Shown here piece after piece: positions 23,306 to 31,172 of a DNA stretch of 37,111 nt. The translations under genes and the position numbers were made by a program. The stretch is from positions 1-37,111 of the IMG/VR virus record IMGVR_UViG_3300031576_000186; one strand, 5' to 3'. The notes under the pieces were generated by a model. It searched no databases and was not told where the DNA came from. It saw nothing but the letters and a program-made list of their open reading frames with translations. This DNA comes from a virus. Position 1 is the stretch's first letter. Each line of letters begins with the position of its first letter.

Positions 23306-23545
23306 TCACTTCCCTGCTTCCACAAGTTTGGGCACGACCGTTTTTGGGTCCGCTTCCTGCCCTCCCACGATGGCCATCTTAATCTCACGGTGTTCCTTGC
23401 TGGCCGGGATCACAAAGTAGACTAACTCCCCAACCAGGTCGTCCGACTCACGTTCATATGGATCCTGGTCGAACTCACGCGCTGGAGTTAATTGCTCGTC
23501 CCAACCTAGCCTCTTAGCGGTTACGAGTTCTTTGGGAGTTACTAT
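23306..23545 (-). CDS. Small hypothetical protein with a non-canonical start
   Basis: An open frame of about 79 residues. No ATG, GTG or TTG lies between the preceding in-frame TAA and residue 40 of the readable protein. The only well-placed ribosome site is AAGGAG, eight bases before ATA (23545-23543), which overlaps the TAG of the minor head gene as ATAG. From there it reads IVTPKELVTAKRLGWDEQLT, then PAREFDQDPYERESDDLVGE and LVYFVIPASKEHREIKMAIV. It ends at TGA (23306-23308), which touches the TTG of the winged-helix gene. Codon flow and tight packing argue for a real gene. Family unknown. Confidence 0.6.
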   Translation of the reverse strand: MVTPKELVTAKRLGWDEQLTPAREFDQDPYERESDDLVGELVYFVIPASKEHREIKMAIVGGQEADPKTVVPKLVEAGK

Positions 23546-25299
23546 TTTAAGTTCTCCTTGCGTAAAGGTATATCGTTGCGCGAGCGATTAGCGGCAAACG
23601 ATTCAGGTATCAGGTTAGACAGCTGATATCCCCCACCTTGTTTCTTGGTAAAAATCTTGCCTCTCTCAAATTTTGGATAACTCCTAGTGTTGACAGTCAA
23701 ATTATCGGTCCAATGCATTTTTAGCCCAGTCCAAGGGCAAACAACATAGCCATTTTCTTCCCCACCAAACTCCCTAAATAAATTCTGGCGTTGCCTGCGC
23801 CTATCCGCTGCGCTACCCCCCCTAGCATCTCCTCCGACTCTACTTCCAAAGGCCATATCATCCCGTGCTTTACGAACATCATCAGCCGAAGGAACAGGTA
23901 CGGACTTTATCTTGCTCCGGGCCAATTTTACAGCTCGCTCCTGCTCCCCCGGTCGAGCAAAGCCCTCCCTCATTGTACCAGCTGGCAGGCAGCGACCTTT
24001 TTCGTCACAATCGCAATCAGCGAAGAAGGAGCGATTAAAAGCCAAGAACTGGCTAAAAGCCAATAACTCGAGCGACACTGGTTCTTGTCTCAATCCCGGC
24101 CTTGAAAAGGCTGGGCTCAATGGAAAAAATCTTTGTACTAACGGCTCAGGCCGGCGCTTAGCTATCTCTCTATCCGCGCCTGCCCACTTGGTCTCCTTCT
24201 CGCCTTCACCTTGCTCTTCCCGATCAACACTCGCGCGGATAGCCTTAGTAATAGCTGACTTGGTAGCCTTCTGCTCAGCGTCCTCACCAACGTTAGCCGG
24301 AACCCAGGCGCAACGACACTGCGGATGCCTTGGAAGCATGCCTCTAGCCTCGTCTATCTTAAGGACTACTCTCTCTAGCTCCTCGCAAAGTGGGCATACA
24401 CGGTCGTCTCCAGCAGTAGACCACTCGACAGCAACGCCTACCTCCTCCACGCCTAAATCCTCCAGAGCGTTTAACTGTCCCTCAGCGTGGGCGCGAATAA
24501 TCTCCGTCCGGGCGATCACCTCACTCCTAGCTTCCCCCAGGTCCAGCTGCTCGTTCAGACTCTTGGCCAAGTCGCGAGGATTCCTACCTTGCACCAAGCC
24601 GTCTGTAAGTACGCGCGACATGCGAGCACTCATCTCCTCGGTAATGCCTTTCAGATCGCTAAACTGCCGGCCCGCCAGAAGCTTTACCTTATCAACGCTT
24701 ACTGGCTGGCCGAAGGAGGAGCGGAGGAACTGCTGCTTGGAACCTTTGTAAAATTCACCCTCTCCGGGAGCGAACTTACGCTTACGCACGTCGTCGAAAG
24801 CACGGCCTGCTCCCTTGCGAAAGCCATCTTCCACATACTTGCGCCATAGCTCTTCTTCTTGCTCCTTTAGGAAACGAGCATGAAACTGCTGCCGGAGCCA
24901 ACCTTGAAAAGCCTTCACCTTTTCCGGAGCCGTGTTGAATCGCCAACGCTGGTTACTAGTTAGCTGTCTATCTACATTCCTAACCGCCTTGCTGTCAGCT
25001 CTTAACCCGAAAGCGTCTTCGTCCACGATAAGCTTTACCAAATCCAGCTTGAGGTTGCGCCAGCGCTTGCGTAACTCTTGCTGAAAAGCTCGGCGCAGCG
25101 TTATAGTACGCGTTGGATCAATGCGTAGATGGTTGAGTTTGCGCGCGTTCCTTATCCAGCCTGATAATTGTAGCGCCCGCGCGCGCGCGGACTTACCAGC
25201 GCCACAGTGGCTGCGCGCGCCCCAGTTGAACCAAGCCTTTTCAAGGCCAAGCTTGCGACCTAGTTTACCTTTTACCAAGCACGACGATTGAACAGGCAA
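23542..25299 (-). CDS. Minor head / head morphogenesis protein (Mu gpF, SPP1 gp7 type)
   Basis: 585 residues from TTG at 25299 with GGAG upstream. The defining block lies at about residues 225-340: NPRDLAKSLNEQLDLGEARS, VIARTEIIRAHAEGQLNALE, DDRVCPLCEELERVV and LPRHPQCRCAWVPANVG, with the CPLC...HPQCRC zinc-like motif of this family. It helps portal and capsid assembly and may enter with the DNA. Two hairpin repeats are read in-frame: KLGLEKAWFN near residue 18 and LSPAFSRPGL near 400. The last 100 residues (YVVCPWTGLKMHWTDN, GGYQLSNLIPESFAANRSRN) look like a degenerate HNH module. Confidence 0.85.
   Translation of the reverse strand: MPVQSSCLVKGKLGRKLGLEKAWFNWGARSHCGAGKSARARALQLSGWIRNARKLNHLRIDPTRTITLRRAFQQELRKRWRNLKLDLVKLIVDEDAFGLRADSKAVRNVDRQLTSNQRWRFNTAPEKVKAFQGWLRQQFHARFLKEQEEELWRKYVEDGFRKGAGRAFDDVRKRKFAPGEGEFYKGSKQQFLRSSFGQPVSVDKVKLLAGRQFSDLKGITEEMSARMSRVLTDGLVQGRNPRDLAKSLNEQLDLGEARSEVIARTEIIRAHAEGQLNALEDLGVEEVGVAVEWSTAGDDRVCPLCEELERVVLKIDEARGMLPRHPQCRCAWVPANVGEDAEQKATKSAITKAIRASVDREEQGEGEKETKWAGADREIAKRRPEPLVQRFFPLSPAFSRPGLRQEPVSLELLAFSQFLAFNRSFFADCDCDEKGRCLPAGTMREGFARPGEQERAVKLARSKIKSVPVPSADDVRKARDDMAFGSRVGGDARGGSAADRRRQRQNLFREFGGEENGYVVCPWTGLKMHWTDNLTVNTRSYPKFERGKIFTKKQGGGYQLSNLIPESFAANRSRNDIPLRKENLK
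24097..24120 (+). repeat. Hairpin repeat copy inside minor head gene
   Basis: Loop GAA, tail GGCTCAA intact. Translated in-frame as LSPAFSRPGL. Confidence 0.92.
25226..25249 (-). repeat. Hairpin repeat copy near the minor head N-terminus
   Basis: Minus-orientation copy with tail TTGAACC; translated in-frame as LGLEKAWFN. Confidence 0.88.
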
Positions 25300-25319
25300 C
25301 TTATATTCTCCAACTCTGG

Positions 25320-26903
25320 TTAAACTTGCTCATCAGAAGCAAACGCGCGTTTTTCCTCCTCCGCGATGAGGCTTCCAACTTCCTCCCCGGCCATTGAAAG
25401 ACTTGGATCAACCCCGGTAAGTTCTTGACTCTCGTCCACTGTTTCCAACTGCCTCTCCTCCTCCAGTTTCGCGGCCTCCATAAGAACGGACTCCGCTTCC
25501 TCCTCAGTGAAGCCGTGTACCCGCGTCAAGTAATCCATTGGTGGCACAAGGGCTTCCACCCCACCTTGCACGTATTGAGCCAGTGCCGCCGTGGTTGCCG
25601 AAGCAACACTAGCCTTCTCCGCGCTACTCTGGGTGTTGATATCAGGCCACTCCACCAAGTACCCATCCTTAAGCCGTGGTAGTACACCCAAAGTTATCAG
25701 CCGGTCGCAGAAGGGAATTATAAGACGCGGGGTAAGGTAGTTCCGCTGGCGCTGGCGCAAACGCTCGTTCCAGTCCTTGCGGTTCTCCGTGGAAGCCTGC
25801 TCTCCAATCTCGTAACCCTTGAATACCGGCACGGGCACTCCCAAACAAACACAAATAGCCTCTATCTGGGTATTAATCTGCGGAGTAGGATCAACAACTT
25901 GTGGGCTATGCGACTTGAGAGACATGCCCGTAAGAGCCATACCGCGTTGGAGTCCGTTCCACCACTGCTCGAACGTATCACGGGTTTTAGTTTCGTCTAT
26001 CCGCACGTCACCACCCAGCTGTGGATGAGTCTCTAACGTGTAGCCAGGAAAAGCGCCGCGCCAGTACATCTCCGCACTACCGTGATAAAGTTTGCGAAGG
26101 CCCAGCAAGTGATTGAGCACTGGGAGCATGCGCGGGACGGCGAAAATCTCACTGCTCGTTGCCTGATGATAAACATCAGCCACGTGGATTACCCGCGACC
26201 AGTGCACTACTAGAGTAGCCGTCTGTAAACCGATCCCACCGTGATAGTCGCCTGGATTGTTAAGGGTGATAAGGTATTTTGTTGGCTGGCCATGACGTGA
26301 AGACCTGGGATCAACCTCGTGGTTGGAGATCTGGGCCAGTGATTCTGGGAACACGCGCAAGTACTTGAGTACCATACCTTTCCTAGGCTTGACTTCCATG
26401 CTTGGATCTTGACCATCGTTCAATCCCAGGAGAATAACGCCGTACCGACCAATGCCCGATAGCTCATCCGCCCTTGCCAGGTACTCCCATATTGGATTCC
26501 CCAACTCTTTCGCATACCAACTAGGTTCCCCGCGCATGCCAGAACCCAAGGCATCCCAAGCCTTCTCAAACTCTGTTACCGTCCGCGCATCTTCATCCTC
26601 GTAAACCAGCGGCTGCACTTGCCAGCTCTCCTTGGAATAAACTTGTACTACCCTGGCAGCCACGGCTTCACGATTGTAAAGCCGCTGGAAAAACTCGGTG
26701 GTGATATAATCCGTATCACGAGGGTATCCACATTCATCTTCTATATTTCTGCGCCTGTCCAGTAGATTACGGAACAGCTCCGTGCGCAGGGTAATAATAT
26801 TATTAGTAAGGTCTTGCAAACGCTGGGAGGTATTATCCGTCAGACCTAGTAAAGATGAAGATGAATAGCCATTTTTTTGTTCCGCCCTTTGGTTTCTTGT
26901 CAT
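25320..26903 (-). CDS. Portal protein, DUF1073 type
   Basis: 527 residues. Family wording is seen in NREAVAARVVQVYSKESWQV (about 76-95), then WEYLARADELSGIGRYGVIL, the stretch LVVHWSRVIHVADVYHQATS, and PVFKGYEIGEQASTENRKDW followed by YLTPRLIIPFCDRLITLGVL. Portal proteins form the dodecameric DNA channel of the head and anchor the terminase. It lies between terminase and minor head genes, as expected. The acidic C-terminus (SQELTGVDPSLSMAGEEVGS) includes a hairpin repeat read in-frame. The ATG is preceded by AAGGG, derived from the adjoining pentamer array. Confidence 0.85.
   Translation of the reverse strand: MTRNQRAEQKNGYSSSSLLGLTDNTSQRLQDLTNNIITLRTELFRNLLDRRRNIEDECGYPRDTDYITTEFFQRLYNREAVAARVVQVYSKESWQVQPLVYEDEDARTVTEFEKAWDALGSGMRGEPSWYAKELGNPIWEYLARADELSGIGRYGVILLGLNDGQDPSMEVKPRKGMVLKYLRVFPESLAQISNHEVDPRSSRHGQPTKYLITLNNPGDYHGGIGLQTATLVVHWSRVIHVADVYHQATSSEIFAVPRMLPVLNHLLGLRKLYHGSAEMYWRGAFPGYTLETHPQLGGDVRIDETKTRDTFEQWWNGLQRGMALTGMSLKSHSPQVVDPTPQINTQIEAICVCLGVPVPVFKGYEIGEQASTENRKDWNERLRQRQRNYLTPRLIIPFCDRLITLGVLPRLKDGYLVEWPDINTQSSAEKASVASATTAALAQYVQGGVEALVPPMDYLTRVHGFTEEEAESVLMEAAKLEEERQLETVDESQELTGVDPSLSMAGEEVGSLIAEEEKRAFASDEQV
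25388..25411 (+). repeat. Hairpin repeat copy, diverged, in portal gene
   Basis: Right stem arm and tail (TTGAAAGACTTGGATCAA) remain alignable; encodes DPSLSMAG. Confidence 0.7.
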
Positions 26904-26904
26904 A

Positions 26905-27130
26905 CCTCTACCCTTTCCGCTCCGGTCCTCTCAACTCCTGTCCTCTCCACTCCAGCCTCTCAGGTCCGCTCCGTTCCATTCCACTCCCCGCATCTCCGAA
27001 TGGAACGGAGAGAAGGCTAGAATGGAAAGGCCGTTCCAATCCTACCAATCCGGTCCTCTCCTCTCCCACTCTAGCCTCTCCATTCCAATCTCGTCCCATC
27101 CTCTCATCTCCATTCCGCTCTAGCCAGTCT
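26905..27130 (-). repeat. Degenerate 5-bp array 1 (GGANN on coding strand)
   Basis: Plus strand is a run of TCCNN-like pentamers. An internal segment (about 26998-27033) has the opposite orientation, with GGA on the plus strand. The array ends at the portal ATG, where it provides the purine-rich ribosome site. Confidence 0.85.
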
Positions 27131-27210
27131 TTCCCTTCAGATTTTTATACTATTAGTCTATCCCTGAACAGGACTGCCGAGCGAGCTGCTGCGCGCAATC
27201 ATTGTGCAAT

Positions 27211-27354
27211 CTATCCAGCTGGGGGTGTCGGTAAAGTGGGATCGATCTTTCCACCCGACCGTTCCAGCAGCCTGACAAGCCGGCGGAAAAACTCAGGCGC
27301 GCTTACTTGCTTCGTGAGTAACGGTGCCGTTGTACTAAGGTTGCGATAATCCAT
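27211..27354 (-). CDS. Small hypothetical protein between two pentamer arrays
   Basis: 47 residues from ATG at 27354: MDYRNLSTTAPLLTKQVSAP, then EFFRRLVRLLERSGGKIDPT and LPTPPAG, ending at TAG (27211-27213). No domain. Support comes from context: in this block the pentamer arrays fill the gaps between genes, and this frame sits exactly between arrays 1 and 2. It has a weak ribosome site. The 80 bases between its stop and array 1 show nothing. Confidence 0.4.
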   Translation of the reverse strand: MDYRNLSTTAPLLTKQVSAPEFFRRLVRLLERSGGKIDPTLPTPPAG

Positions 27355-27374
27355 TGCTTCAACACTCTAGGTAA

Positions 27375-27470
27375 ATATACCTCTCCAGTCCACTCCCATC
27401 CACTCCCCTTCTCTCCACTCCAGCCTCTCCACTCTCGTCCCATCCCATCCAGTCCTCTCCTTTCCCATCT
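27375..27470 (-). repeat. Degenerate 5-bp array 2
   Basis: About 95 bases of TCCNN-like pentamers on the plus strand, filling the gap below the small Cys protein gene. A short TCC-rich patch also lies at about 27705-27748, between that gene and terL. Confidence 0.85.
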
Positions 27471-27471
27471 T

Positions 27472-27693
27472 TTACATCAACAGTTCGAGTTTTACTAACT
27501 CGCGCTCCTTGTTGGTCAGCTTGTCATAACGATCCGGTAACCAACGGTTATCCGTGGGATATGCCGGCGGGTCACTCGTAACAGCGCCACAGAGACAGCA
27601 CTTCCAACCGTTACACGTTTTGTACCAGATATGGTCGCCTCGATAATAGTCCTTGGTGTTTGGCGTCTGAAACACTACGTGGCCACCGTGCAT
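27472..27693 (-). CDS. Small Cys-motif protein in the packaging block
   Basis: 73 residues from ATG at 27693 (alternative GTG at 27720, nine residues longer). MHGGHVVFQTPNTKDYYRGD, HIWYKTCNGWKCCLCGAVTS and DPPAYPTDNRWLPDRYDKLT. The CxxxxCCxxC cluster with aromatic residues resembles a small zinc ribbon, although the usual second Cys pair is missing. It lies between terL and portal. Function unknown; a DNA or protein binding role in packaging or regulation is possible. Confidence 0.65.
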   Translation of the reverse strand: MHGGHVVFQTPNTKDYYRGDHIWYKTCNGWKCCLCGAVTSDPPAYPTDNRWLPDRYDKLTNKERELVKLELLM

Positions 27694-27748
27694 CACCTTA
27701 TTTACCCCCCCACTCCCCACCGGTCAATTCCAAATCCCATCCCTTCTC

Positions 27749-29281
27749 CTAAAACGCGCTTGCCAAGCTCTGGCTCGTCTTATGCTCCATCGCGTAAAGG
27801 GCAAGAACCAAGGCGTCCGCCTCGTCTGGCGAGTGGCCTATCAGCTCGGTCAACGTCTTGCGCGTATCACTCTCGCCACGCTTACTTTTTGGCGGGAGAG
27901 TAATCCGTCCTTCCGAATCGTACCACCTCGGAAACTTGCCGAGCTGCCAAAGTAGCTCCGTGTACTCCCTTGGTATCGCGAACTTCAGCGCGTTCGTTGG
28001 GTTAAGCCTCCGGCTCAGGTTGCCATACAACTCAGCTCGACGATTACGGTAAGCATAGCTCTCTTCGTACAGGCCTATTCGCTCTTCCAGGCTTGTAACC
28101 GTCCCTCTACGCTTTGGGTCAGCGCTAACCGTCTCGCCAAAGGCCAAGGTCCCCACGTTGTAACCCTGGCTTCGCAGTCTATCAGCGTGCTCTTTACCAC
28201 CTCCACCACGGTCGAAGAGCACCTTTTCTGCTGGCACCCCATGAGCAAACATGAAAGCCAAAGCCTCACCGGTCACCACGCTCGTATCAGGAGTCTGCCT
28301 GCTCACTAACTCCAGCAATCCATATTCGTCCACGGCGGCCATCGCCGTCTTATCTCCTCCCTCAGCCGGGTCAATTCCTATAGCCCTGGCTTGCCGCTTA
28401 CGTCCGTTCATCTCGTCTGCCAGCTGCCCGGCACGGCTCAACCACTCCGGTGGAAACAAGAGTACCTCTACTCCCTTGTAAAACTCCGCATCCAAGCCAA
28501 CACACTGCCTACGGGCATCCCAATGCTTCCTACGATACTGATAACCAAGAACACCGTTCTCCCAACGGATAACTCCTGGTACAAGTATTTCGTTCGTAGG
28601 AGTCTTACCAATAGCAAGCTGCTTGAGAGCCAGCTTAACGCTAGGACTCTTCTCGGCATTAAGCTTGATGATCTTGCGGATATACCCATCTCCATTTTCC
28701 CTCTTCAGATCTCCTGCTTCTATCGCTTTGCGGAAGAAGTTCTGGCAGTCATTTGGATTACCAAAAAAGAAAAACCGCTTTGCCCAACCTTGTCCAGCTG
28801 AATACACCAAATCTGGTATTGCGCTACTCTCATCTCCCACCAAGAGCGTGAACTCCGCGTGATGCCCAGAGAGTCCTTCACCCGTCTCAGACACCATCGC
28901 CTTTAGGTAGTTTGCCGGGTTCTTGCTCTCTCTCTCGTCCGCCCTACGAATTTCCTGGTGCATAAGTATGAGAGGGCCACCACGGTCAGCCACCAGCGGG
29001 TACTTACTGCCCATTACCAACCGGCCAATCTCCGCCCACAAGACTCCAAGATGCTCTCCCTTAACGGACGTGGTTATAATTCGGCATCCCACTCCAAGCT
29101 TAATGCAGCTCAAGAAAATCGTAAGTACTAAGTACGCGGCCGTGAAGTCTTTTCCCATCATATTCGCGCTAGGCACGTACGTTTCATTGTTCTCCAGAAC
29201 CGAGTAGCAGATTTCGCGCTGTTCTTTGTACAACTCAATTCCAGGCCACAGAGTATTACCAAGCCTGATTGGGTCCAGCAC
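27749..29281 (-). CDS. terL: Terminase large subunit
   Basis: 510 residues from GTG at 29281. N-terminal ATPase: ELYKEQREICYSVLENNETY, then a Walker A-like PSANMMGKDFTAAYL (about residue 35), the stretch CRIITTSVKGEHLGVLWAEI, and a Walker B-like FTLLVGDESSAIP (about 149). C-terminal RNase H-like nuclease: AIGIDPAEGGDKTAMAAVDE (about 304), KVLFDRGGGGKEHADRLRSQ, and HSPDEADALVLALYAM near the end, giving the acidic residues of the nuclease site. TerL cuts concatemers and drives DNA into the head through the portal. The GTG start is preceded by GGAGAGGAAAG, which is the edge of a pentamer array. An upstream in-frame extension is only array and HTH-gene shadow. Confidence 0.9.
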   Translation of the reverse strand: MLDPIRLGNTLWPGIELYKEQREICYSVLENNETYVPSANMMGKDFTAAYLVLTIFLSCIKLGVGCRIITTSVKGEHLGVLWAEIGRLVMGSKYPLVADRGGPLILMHQEIRRADERESKNPANYLKAMVSETGEGLSGHHAEFTLLVGDESSAIPDLVYSAGQGWAKRFFFFGNPNDCQNFFRKAIEAGDLKRENGDGYIRKIIKLNAEKSPSVKLALKQLAIGKTPTNEILVPGVIRWENGVLGYQYRRKHWDARRQCVGLDAEFYKGVEVLLFPPEWLSRAGQLADEMNGRKRQARAIGIDPAEGGDKTAMAAVDEYGLLELVSRQTPDTSVVTGEALAFMFAHGVPAEKVLFDRGGGGKEHADRLRSQGYNVGTLAFGETVSADPKRRGTVTSLEERIGLYEESYAYRNRRAELYGNLSRRLNPTNALKFAIPREYTELLWQLGKFPRWYDSEGRITLPPKSKRGESDTRKTLTELIGHSPDEADALVLALYAMEHKTSQSLASAF

Positions 29282-29352
29282 CTTTCCTCTCCATTCCAAT
29301 CCAGCCTTTCCTGTCCTGTCCACTCCTTCATCCGGTCCGGTCCAGCCCTTCC
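29282..29352 (-). repeat. Degenerate 5-bp array 3
   Basis: TCCNN-like pentamers (plus strand) fill the gap between the HTH gene and terL; on the coding strand the final GGAGAGGAAAG serves as the terL ribosome site. Confidence 0.85.
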
Positions 29353-29385
29353 TGAATGGATTTGCTAATCTGCAAAGGACATTTG

Positions 29386-29643
29386 TCAGCGCCGAAAATC
29401 CACTGGCATTGGCGGCTCTGGTGGTGCTTCGTCGAGAAAGAAAACGCCCAAGGGTCGTTTGTAGGTATGAGCCAGTTTTCGCAGCTGGGAGATAGTGGGC
29501 TTGGATCTTCCAGATTCCCACTCTTGCAGACGGAGAGGTTTGATTTGACTTTTCCGGGCCGAATCCTCCACGCTGAACCCGGCGCTCTCGCGCGCCCAAA
29601 CGAGCAATTCTGGTTTCACCAGGGCTTCGATCTGGGTCGCCAT
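29386..29643 (-). CDS. Orphan HTH (XRE) domain of an HTH-ImmA/IrrE type protein
   Basis: 85 residues: MATQIEALVKPELLVWARES, AGFSVEDSARKSQIKPLRLQ, EWESGRSKPTISQLRKLAHT, YKRPLGVFFLDEAPPEPPMP and VDFRR. This is the XRE helix-turn-helix followed by the linker RPLGVFFLDEAPPEP that precedes the metallopeptidase half in HTH-ImmA/IrrE proteins. Here the frame ends at TGA (29386-29388) right after DFRR, and no HEXXH domain follows. It is either a truncated relic or a phage-shortened repressor acting as a decoy or autoregulator. It sits between arrays 3 and 4, in the middle of the packaging operon. Confidence 0.75.
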   Translation of the reverse strand: MATQIEALVKPELLVWARESAGFSVEDSARKSQIKPLRLQEWESGRSKPTISQLRKLAHTYKRPLGVFFLDEAPPEPPMPVDFRR

Positions 29644-29689
29644 TCGATCCGGCTCCGAGCTTAGCGTACCTTGAAGAACGCGGCAACCG

Positions 29690-30060
29690 TGCCTCTCCTA
29701 TCCGCTCCGCTCCCATCCACTCCCGTCCAGTCCCGTCCTGTCCATTCCTGTCCGCCCCTAGCCATTCCCGCCCATCCGGTCCGGTCCGGTCCAGTCCAGT
29801 CCAATCCCGTCCTCTCCTGTCCCTCCACTCCCGTCCTGTCCCTTCCACTCCCATCCTGTCCACTCCGGTCCTCTCCAATCCCATCCAGCCCCTCCACTCC
29901 TGTCCTATCCCTTCCGCTCCCCTCCTATCCTCTCCCCTCCAATCCGCTCCAGCCCCTCCTCTCCAGTCCACTCCCGTCCCGTCCTTTCCGCTCCCATCTA
30001 ATCCCCTCCCTTCCTCTCCACTTCCCTCAAGCCCTTCCGGTCCGGTTAAGTCCAATCCCT
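29690..30060 (-). repeat. Degenerate 5-bp array 4, the longest
   Basis: About 370 bases, over 70 TCCNN pentamers on the plus strand with little interruption (for example GGTCCGGTCCGGTCCAGTCC). The third-to-fifth positions vary freely while TCC is kept. It lies between the small terminase-like gene and the HTH gene. Frames through it (TGLDWTG-like) are not genes. Confidence 0.95.
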
Positions 30061-30077
30061 CCAGTAACTTTTATCAT

Positions 30078-30563
30078 CTACGCTCCTTCCAATTTTATTC
30101 TCTCCTCTATTCTATCCGGCTCGTGCTCGCTGCTTATTGCCATCCGTTGCCAGTCGATTACGTTCACGTTTACCGCCGAGCCACCTTTCGTTTTGCCAGC
30201 CTCCGAGGGATGGTCTCTTTCCCACTGTAGTTGATCGCCTTTCACCAAGGCATTATAAGCCATTACTCTTTGTACCTCGCCCACTTCTTGGCACTCGACC
30301 ATTTTAATCATTTCATCCACCAGCCTTGGTTTTTTTTCTTCTGGTGTTGCCCAGCCTCGTCTTATTGCCGTACCTATTAATACTGGCAATGGTTGTTCGC
30401 TCTGGGAACTTGGGTCTACGACCTCGTTCCACACGGCTCCCTCCGCGCTCGTGGGTATTTCGCCGGCCAGTTGCAGCTCTTCGCGGAGCTTGGAATAGCG
30501 CTTGACTTTGCGCTGGCGCACTTTGCGCTTTTTGCGGCCTAGGTTTTTCGTTTTATGTTTCAC
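30078..30563 (-). CDS. Candidate terminase small subunit
   Basis: 161 residues from GTG at 30563. The N-terminus is strongly basic (KHKTKNLGRKKRKVRQRKVK). The middle contains PLPVLIGTAIRRGWATPEEK, then KPRLVDEMIKMVECQEVGEV and MAYNALVKGDQLQWERDHPS; the end GGSAVNVNVIDWQRM precedes an acidic tail. Proteins with this wording and this place upstream of terL occur in related phages, where they are taken as small terminases or DNA-recognition partners. No classical HTH is visible by eye. The start GTG overlaps the TGA of a 20-residue leader frame. Confidence 0.6.
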   Translation of the reverse strand: MKHKTKNLGRKKRKVRQRKVKRYSKLREELQLAGEIPTSAEGAVWNEVVDPSSQSEQPLPVLIGTAIRRGWATPEEKKPRLVDEMIKMVECQEVGEVQRVMAYNALVKGDQLQWERDHPSEAGKTKGGSAVNVNVIDWQRMAISSEHEPDRIEERIKLEGA

Positions 30564-30622
30564 CACAAGCCGAGCAGCCTTGCGAGCCAAGGGGTGACTT
30601 TGTTGTTAATCTTTCTCGCCAT
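30560..30622 (-). CDS. Possible leader peptide
   Basis: 20 residues (MARKINNKVTPWLARLLGLW) from ATG 30622 to TGA 30560-30562, which overlaps the GTG of the terminase-like gene (GTGA). If translated it would couple translation into the next gene. The candidate promoter places the transcript start almost on this ATG, so it could also be leaderless or untranslated. Confidence 0.35.
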   Translation of the reverse strand: MARKINNKVTPWLARLLGLW

Positions 30623-30625
30623 TAG

Positions 30626-30654
30626 ATTTTACTTTATTCTAGCACATTTTACAA
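30626..30654 (-). promoter_or_regulatory. Candidate sigma70-type promoter for the packaging/late operon
   Basis: On the minus strand TTGTAA (30654-30649), a 17-bp spacer and TAAAAT (30631-30626). It lies in an AT-rich stretch directly upstream of the terminase-like gene. Confidence 0.45.
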
Positions 30655-31140
30655 GGTCACGATCCCACCAAAGTGGTAGTTCATTCGCGAGGCACGCTGG
30701 AGGCGGTTGCCGTAACCACCAGTGGACCTCCAGGCTACGGCGCCATCGACTGAACCAGATCCGTTCGCGGGTGGCGTTGGCGTTGCCCTTGGCTGGTCAC
30801 TGGCGTAGATGTTCAGGTCGCGGCCGGTCTGGGCGGAGTAGGGCGGGTCGAGGAAGAGGCCGACCGTGCCGAGACTGGTTGTCACCGACTCTGAGTTGCA
30901 AGACTCGCAGCCAATCACCCACAACAGACCCTGACGGTACGGAGCCGATCACGGAGGCGGTCGAACCAGTTGATGAGCCAGGCCCGGCGAATCGGCGCAG
31001 GTGCCTGCCGAGTCGTTACCGTGGACGCCGCGACCGCACAGCGGCGGACCCGGCGAAGGGTTCGATGTAGTTGGCCACGTTGCCCAAGCGTGTCCAGACG
31101 AGGTTGGCGATGCGCGACTTGCCGCCAAAGTAGGGAAATG
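30650..31140 (-). pseudogene. Decayed D12-type adenine DNA methyltransferase
   Basis: Three fragments of one enzyme in different frames. First, FPYFGGKSRIANLVWTRLGN with VANYIEPFAGSAAV (about 31139-31035), the AdoMet-binding motif region. Next, a short LINWFDRLRDRLRTVRVCCG. Then SESVTTSLGTVGLFLDPPYS with the catalytic DPPY motif, and AWRSTGGYGNR near the end. Large internal deletions and at least two frame changes separate them, so no active enzyme can be made. Intact relatives methylate adenine in DNA and are often carried by phages. The remnant looks GC-rich compared with the neighbouring phage genes. Confidence 0.75.
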
Positions 31141-31172
31141 GGGCTTTTAGTTTTGGCTGAGATTGATCACGG

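Noticed and set aside
26855-27349. Plus-strand frame across pentamer array 1
   Set aside because: Low-complexity product of the array; no ribosome site and no recognisable protein.
29282-30055. Long in-frame extension of the terminase upstream of 29281
   Set aside because: It reads through the GGANN arrays (low-complexity W/T/G/D repeats) and antisense to nothing meaningful; the HTH gene occupies the same DNA in another frame. The terminase homology begins after the GTG at 29281.
29671-30234. Plus-strand Pro/Ser-rich frame across the pentamer array
   Set aside because: Composed only of translated TCCNN repeats followed by antisense of the small terminase-like gene.
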